DNA of 64,000 bases, taken from contig JAKGHH010000002.1 in assembly GCA_022828595.1 (NCBI GenBank), positions 105,893,254-105,957,253 of the forward strand. Direction: 5' to 3'. Position numbers and translations under genes: made by a program. Shown here one piece after another: positions 59,083 through 64,000 of the stretch. Origin of the DNA: Nelumbo lutea. Its lineage: Eukaryota > Streptophyta > Magnoliopsida > Proteales > Nelumbonaceae. The notes beneath the pieces were generated by a model. That model had not been told where the DNA came from and did no database searches. It was given only the letters and a program-made list of their open reading frames with translations. Position 1 is the stretch's first letter; each line of letters opens with the position of its first letter.

Positions 59083-60330
59083 ATGAGGGTACCATCATAC
59101 ATTGAACAACACGGGTGGGTTATTAGGGCCTTTTCTGCAATTCTTAGTGTTCTCATTACCCTCATAATGGTTGGGTACTACACACTCTATGAGCATCCAG
59201 GAACAAGGGAAATGAAGAGCATAGGAAAAGGGAAGTTTTTAAAGATTATTTTTAGCATTGACAAGACATGCCTCTCACATATTAGGATGAGAAGGCAATG
59301 TTTTGATTCTCTGTGTGATCTACTGAGATTATATGGTAACCTCACACCAAGCCCCTATATGAATGTGGAGGAACAAGCTGCAATGTTTTTTTACACTATC
59401 AGGCACAATGTGCGGAGTAGTACAATCCATGCTAGGTTTGGTCGACCATAAGAGATCGTACCCGGTATTTTCACAAAGTCATTTGCAATGTGATTAAATT
59501 ATATCCCCTATTGGTTATGCAACCCACTAGAGATCACAGGCCATCGGAAATCAAACATGACCTATGATTCATGCCATACTTCAAGGTGTGCTCTACTATG
59601 TGTTTATATCAATTAATCATGTCAACTCAATCCATCAATTAATTTGACATAAATGCAGTGGACATATAGGACTGCATAGGTGCTATCGACAGAACTCACA
59701 TCCCATGCAAAGTGCCTATTGAAGAACATGCTAGATTTCGTGGTAAGAAAGGGAAAACTACCCAAAATGTGATGGTTGTAGTTACATTTGACTTGAAATT
59801 TACATATGTATTAGCTGGTTGGGAGGAGTTAGCTACTAATGCAATAGTTCTATATGATTCTTTACGGAAGGAATATAGTCTTAGTGTACCTGATAGTAAT
59901 CTGTGAAATCTTTTTTTCTACACCATACCAATACATCAAATGGTTTGTATGTGAACTAATTCATACTTTCTTCGATATGAATGTAGGCAAATACTATTTT
60001 GTAGATGTAGGATATACAAATATGTCAAGTTTCTTGGCTCCTTATCAGAACACACGATGCCACCTTAATGAGATTCAAAGTTGTGTGCTTGAATCCCTAA
60101 GAGAAATCTTCAACCATAGACATTTCTCATTGAGAAATGTGGTTGAGAGTGCTTTTGATGTACTGAAAAGTGATGGGCCATCCTAAACTCCACCCAACAC
60201 TTAGATTTCAGGACACAAGTCAAGATTGTCATTGCATGTTGTGTCCTTTATAACCACATAATGGGAGTTGATCCAAATGATGCATTAACCCAACAAGGCA
60301 TTCGATGCACAATATTTGACTGTTGGGAGT
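59083..60330 (+). pseudogene. PIF/Harbinger transposase (DDE nuclease), degenerate
   Basis: The N-terminal part reads 'CLSHIRMRRQCFDSLCDLL' and 'VEEQAAMFFYTIRHNVR'. A frameshift near 59450 leads to 'YFHKVICNVIKLYPLL'. Two plausible introns follow (59586-59658 and 59896-59986). The nuclease core shows 'CIGAIDRTHIPC' (first Asp), 'VLAGWEELATNAIVLYDSL' where Asn (59838-59840) stands at the expected second catalytic Asp, and 'RNVVESAFDVLKS' (the Glu). Stops at 59561-59563, 59666-59668 and further right make it inactive. Confidence 0.8.
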
Positions 60331-60984
60331 AGTGATGGCTTGGATGATTTATCAATATGGAATAATCTAATACGACAACTACAGAGAAATGAACTTGTAA
60401 GGTGGTCCTCATTCAAAGATAGGCTTGGAGTATAAGTATTTCAAGACTAGCAAAGAATAAGGTGGTAACTTCGATTAGATGAACAACGATGCATGTGTTA
60501 TTAGTATTGTTATGGACATTGTTATGATGTTAGTATTGTCTACTTCATGTATGCTTAATTAATGTTGAACCCTTTGGATTTCACCATTTCCAAGTTATTG
60601 TATTGCTTATTGATACTTCTACTTTCACCACCATTAAACATGATCTCGCTTTGATTTTTATTGGTAATGTGTTGGTTGGTGTTGTTCTTGTCAAATCTAC
60701 TATGTTAAATAAGTTTATTATTTACCTTTTGTTATCCAAATTTATGTCCACTTTATATCTTATTATATATCTATGTATTTAAATCCATTCATGGTGTGGG
60801 CATTGTTAATAAGAATGGTGTTCGGAAAAGAAACACAAAGCTCATCTATTGGTCACAGGGGAGACCAACAAAGGGTGAAGCCATTGTTTGTGTCACGTCC
60901 ACTAACTTCGAGGGCAGGTCATAGTAAACAAATGATGCCATGGATAAGGCCTTGATAGAGTTACTAGCAAAGTAGGTTTCCCTA

Positions 60985-61815
60985 AACAATAAAATTGGCA
61001 ATGGCTTCAAGACATCAACATATACCTATGTCTGTAGAAAAATGTCTCACCAGTTCCTAGTGGATCTCAAAACCCACAACATAAAGACTAGGATGTGCAC
61101 ACTAAATCCAATTTATATGGAGGCAAAGAAACTACATGAGACATCTAGGTTTAACTAGAATGAAGCTAGAAATCAAATTCAAGCAGACGCACAAGTGTGG
61201 GAGGTGTAGATTCAGTTAAACCAATGAAACCTCACTAACATGGAATGCAATATGATTGGTATCACAATAAAAACACTGGTTGTTGAATGCAGGCAAACCT
61301 ACTTGCACATGTTGTAAAAGGAAGAATCATGGAGATGTACAAGTTGATGCAAGTGGTGCTAGGTAATGACCAAACTACGAGAGAATATGCTTTGACAAGT
61401 AGGTAATGACCGAACACGGGTGATGATGATAAGGGTGGTGGCATTGTTGATGATGATGCATTAACACCTATGGGAGACACCGTTGTCATCAATGACAATG
61501 GGATTCAATCATAGAACACCATGTGTTGACATGTAGTTTCCTCATTGGGTAATCGTAAGAGAACCCAAGGTAGCTAGAAGAAACCGCATATGCATTTTAT
61601 TGAGGTAATTGATTGTTTGAATCATACCATTAAGGACATGACCGCTACCCTGATCATTCAAATAGAGCAGGATATGGTTAACAACTTGTACCAAAAAGTT
61701 ATATATGGACCTCGCTTCCAAAGGCTTTGATGTTCGTGTATTGAATACGGTTTTTGGGTACTTGGTGGAAAATGAGAAAGAAGCAAGGATGTTCATTGCT
61801 AGGGATAAAGTCTTG
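60985..61815 (+). pseudogene. Myb/SANT-like ORF of the Harbinger element, degenerate
   Basis: From about 60990 the frame reads 'GNGFKTSTYTYVCRKM', 'LKTHNIKTRMCTLNPIY' and 'IQADAQVWEV', the pattern of the plant Myb/SANT-like domain that forms the second Harbinger protein. A TAG replaces the Trp in the 'RFNWNEARNQ' position. An acidic tail with more stops runs to about 61815. It lies on the same strand, 0.7 kb right of the transposase, as in known two-ORF Harbinger elements. Confidence 0.6.
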
Positions 61816-62116
61816 TAAGTATAGATGATTTATACAATTCTAACAAAGCTTCTTGGGTTTAGTAGAATGCATTAGATAAATAATTGGAATGGACCTACTA
61901 ACTACATGTCACCACTTATTATCTCCTTTTTTTGTTAACTTATGGAGTAGAAATGACATTCTGTATATGCATGTTGGATTGGTGATGGTAAACTTGTTGC
62001 TGACATTACCAATTGGTAACCTACTATTTAAGTTTGTAGTTTTGAACTTTATCATCATGGTATATATGCTTGTTATGGTAGTTTAAATGAGATAAACATG
62101 TTGACAAAGGTTTTTC

Positions 62117-62317
62117 ATGTATTATAAGATGAAAAAATATCATGTGGTTTTCAAGGGTCGCAAACCTGGGGTATATGATTCATGGCCAAAGTGTCAAAAG
62201 CAAGTAACACAATTTAAGGGTATTTCATACTTCTTTTACACAAGTCATGAGGAAGCCGAACAAGTGTATTCCACATTTTGTTCTATAGACTCCACATGTG
62301 GTGAACTAGAGTTATAG
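62117..62317 (+). CDS. Small ORF with viroplasmin/RNase H1 N-terminal domain
   Basis: 66 codons. Residues 5-55 ('YHVVFKGRKPGVYDSWPKC', 'GISYFFYTSHEEAEQVYSTF') match the hybrid/dsRNA-binding domain found at the N-terminus of eukaryotic RNase H1. In this family the conserved Gly, Trp and Phe pack on nucleic acid. After the TAG at 62315-62317 the same frame stays open to TAA at 62425 and contains 'VGGLIGFIMGIIF', a possible membrane helix; the TAG may therefore be a recent mutation. No RNase H catalytic domain follows. It may be a captured gene fragment in the Harbinger element or a separate small gene. Confidence 0.5.
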   Translation: MYYKMKKYHVVFKGRKPGVYDSWPKCQKQVTQFKGISYFFYTSHEEAEQVYSTFCSIDSTCGELEL

Positions 62318-62425
62318 GTTAAACCAACACTCAAAAATCTTAGGCCTTATGTGGTAGGTGGCCTTATTGGATTCATCATGGGCATAATTTTTAGGGAGAA
62401 ATGTGGGTTCAGGGGTAATAAGTAA

Positions 62426-64000
62426 ACCAATAATGGCTTGCTATTATTGTTTTTGGTTTTTTTTGGATAGGTATAGTCATGTGGATAGTGTTGGGTGTAG
62501 GTTTAGGATAAATGTGTTTATATGGACAGGTTTAGGTACATATTTTGACAACTTGAGAATTGATCATGTTTTTTTTTTTTGAGTTTGATTCTATTTCACC
62601 ATGTGTGCCTAAAATGACCACTGGAGTTATACATAAGTAGATATTTTTCCCCATGAGTGCCTAAAATGATCATTGGAGTTATGCATTCTATTTTGCTGAA
62701 GTGATGCATTGAGGCCATTAATTTTTAGTTTCCTTTTTCTGGTATAATCACAGTTTTGAAACCGAATGAAACTTATCTGGAGAAGTCGCCATGTTCAAGG
62801 ATTCAAGCTATCCTTCATTTGATCAACCATCCACCAATATATCTATCTCAGTGTAAGTCATAAATATCAGAAAAATACAAGCATCATTGTTCAACCGTAA
62901 GGAACTATTCATTCATTATTTGGAGCTTAGTTATGTCAAAAATCATTTTCTCGTTTTCAAGTTTTACCCATTTCCAACTTGTCAAGTCATGATGAAAATA
63001 GTAGATTTTGCATAAATACTGGTATCTCTTCCATTTTTTTTCATGTATTGCTATCAAAGGAAGTGAACTAGATGATAAGAGTGGATTTAGATATGGCCTG
63101 AAATGAGTACCAATAAGATTACAAGTGTAACTACTTTTTGTGGTTTTAAAGATTTATTTTTTCTTGTTTTTGGTGCTTTATATTTTTATTTTTCAAACTT
63201 CCACCATCATCGTCCTTCCTATCATCACTAAACATTCTATTTGGGTCATAAACCATATTCATAGTTTACTGATTAAATCGTTTGATTTCTTTCTATACCT
63301 CCCCTTGTCCATTGACATCTTTAACTTTGTAGAGCATGTCATTAGTAATGTTAATCAGCATAACCACCATCCACCACCGTAAGAAAACTAACTTGATGAA
63401 ATGATAGAAATATTTGTTTTGACATATTGCAGGATTGAGGTTGTCCATGGTGTTGGAAATGCATGTTATTGTATATGTAAGGTGATGGTGAGTAGAGGAA
63501 ATGGGCCTTGGATCCTTAGACATCCTATTTGAAAGGCTAGACACTTTGTTTTGAGATTCAATTGAGTACAGTGGCGATAGCTGTCCAAGAAGATGGAATA
63601 CAAGCTTTCTCCTTCTGTTTAGCCCACGAACCCCTCGAGACACCTTATCCTTGAACTAGACGAATTTAGATATGCAAAACAAACAAACAAATAAAAATTA
63701 AAATTAAAAGATTGCTAGAATAAAAATAATATAAAAGAAAATAAAGAAAATGAAAATGATGGTTGATCAAATCCAGTGGCGGTAGTTGCAGATTGGATGG
63801 ACTGCTTGCAAGAACCCCTCCTGACAAGATCTGGGCGTCCTTCCCTTTTATAACCCTTGAACTTCTCAAGAAACCTTAGCCTTATGAATTAGGTGAATTG
63901 ACCAACCTTTTCTCCAAGGCCCCTGGGGTCCTTTTTATAGAGAAGGGTGGACATAACTGGGATTAGAGAGAAAGATGAGGGGTGGAAACTAGGTTTTTGC
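62426..64000. other. Terminal spacer without a recognised gene
   Basis: AT-rich. Two diverged copies of a roughly 120-bp segment seem to lie at about 63570-63660 and 63777-63895 ('gtggcgatagctg' / 'gtggcggtagttgc', 'gaacccctc', 'gaattaggtgaattga'). No domain is seen in any frame. Confidence 0.4.

Noticed and set aside
62117..62317. Integrated plant pararetrovirus
   Set aside because: Only a viroplasmin-type domain is present, which also occurs in host RNase H1; no movement protein, coat or reverse transcriptase of viral type is nearby.

Overview
This is nuclear DNA of a flowering plant, most likely a woody, dicot-type angiosperm. The evidence is a canonical plant H3.1 gene, a spliced HEN1 gene with GT-AG introns, and plant TE families: Helitrons, Tat-type Gypsy, Copia, L1-like LINEs, an Au-like SINE, hAT and PIF/Harbinger. 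I cannot name the species. Host genes are sparse and most of the sequence is decayed transposon.

Layout. 0-6.6 kb is a nest of Helitrons: a minus-strand element (about 70-6583) is split by a plus-strand one (1469-2804) and by a second minus-strand copy (3164-6195). 7-24 kb is a triplicated host block carrying genes for divergent proteins with three ubiquitin-like domains (7161, 17760 and 21809, all +). An intact histone H3.1 gene (23300-23710, -) lies beside the third copy, and an H3 pseudogene left by an internal deletion lies beside the first. Between these units are a Tat-type Gypsy 3' end with an antisense ORF that has its own TATA box (8.8-10.9 kb), a long non-coding retrotransposon interior ending in a PPT and LTR (10.9-16.9 kb), and three copies of a small TIR element.

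27.8-52.6 kb is one gene on the minus strand: the small-RNA 2'-O-methyltransferase HEN1. I reconstructed nine coding exons (2847 nt, 948 aa) with consistent phases and GT-AG borders. About 22 kb of the 24.85 kb gene is intron. Intron 7 (8.9 kb) holds a 6.1-kb LINE with an 11-bp TSD, and a SINE pair forming a large inverted repeat next to the 5' splice site. Intron 8 (4.9 kb) holds Gypsy gag and Copia pol fragments. Introns 2 and 1 hold LINE fragments and a hAT MITE. The methyltransferase domain itself is split by introns 6, 7 and 8, yet the SAM-binding and Mg2+-binding residues are intact.

52.6-56.1 kb is the HEN1 5' region, with a candidate 5'UTR exon and a GC-richer probable promoter. 58.9-62.4 kb holds a decayed PIF/Harbinger transposon (nuclease ORF, then a Myb/SANT-like ORF). 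It is followed by a small ORF with a viroplasmin/RNase H1-type N-terminal domain and a possible C-terminal membrane segment. The last 1.5 kb has no recognisable gene.

The host genes belong to small-RNA stabilisation (HEN1), chromatin (H3.1) and an unassigned ubiquitin-like family. Nothing in the sequence ties them into one pathway.
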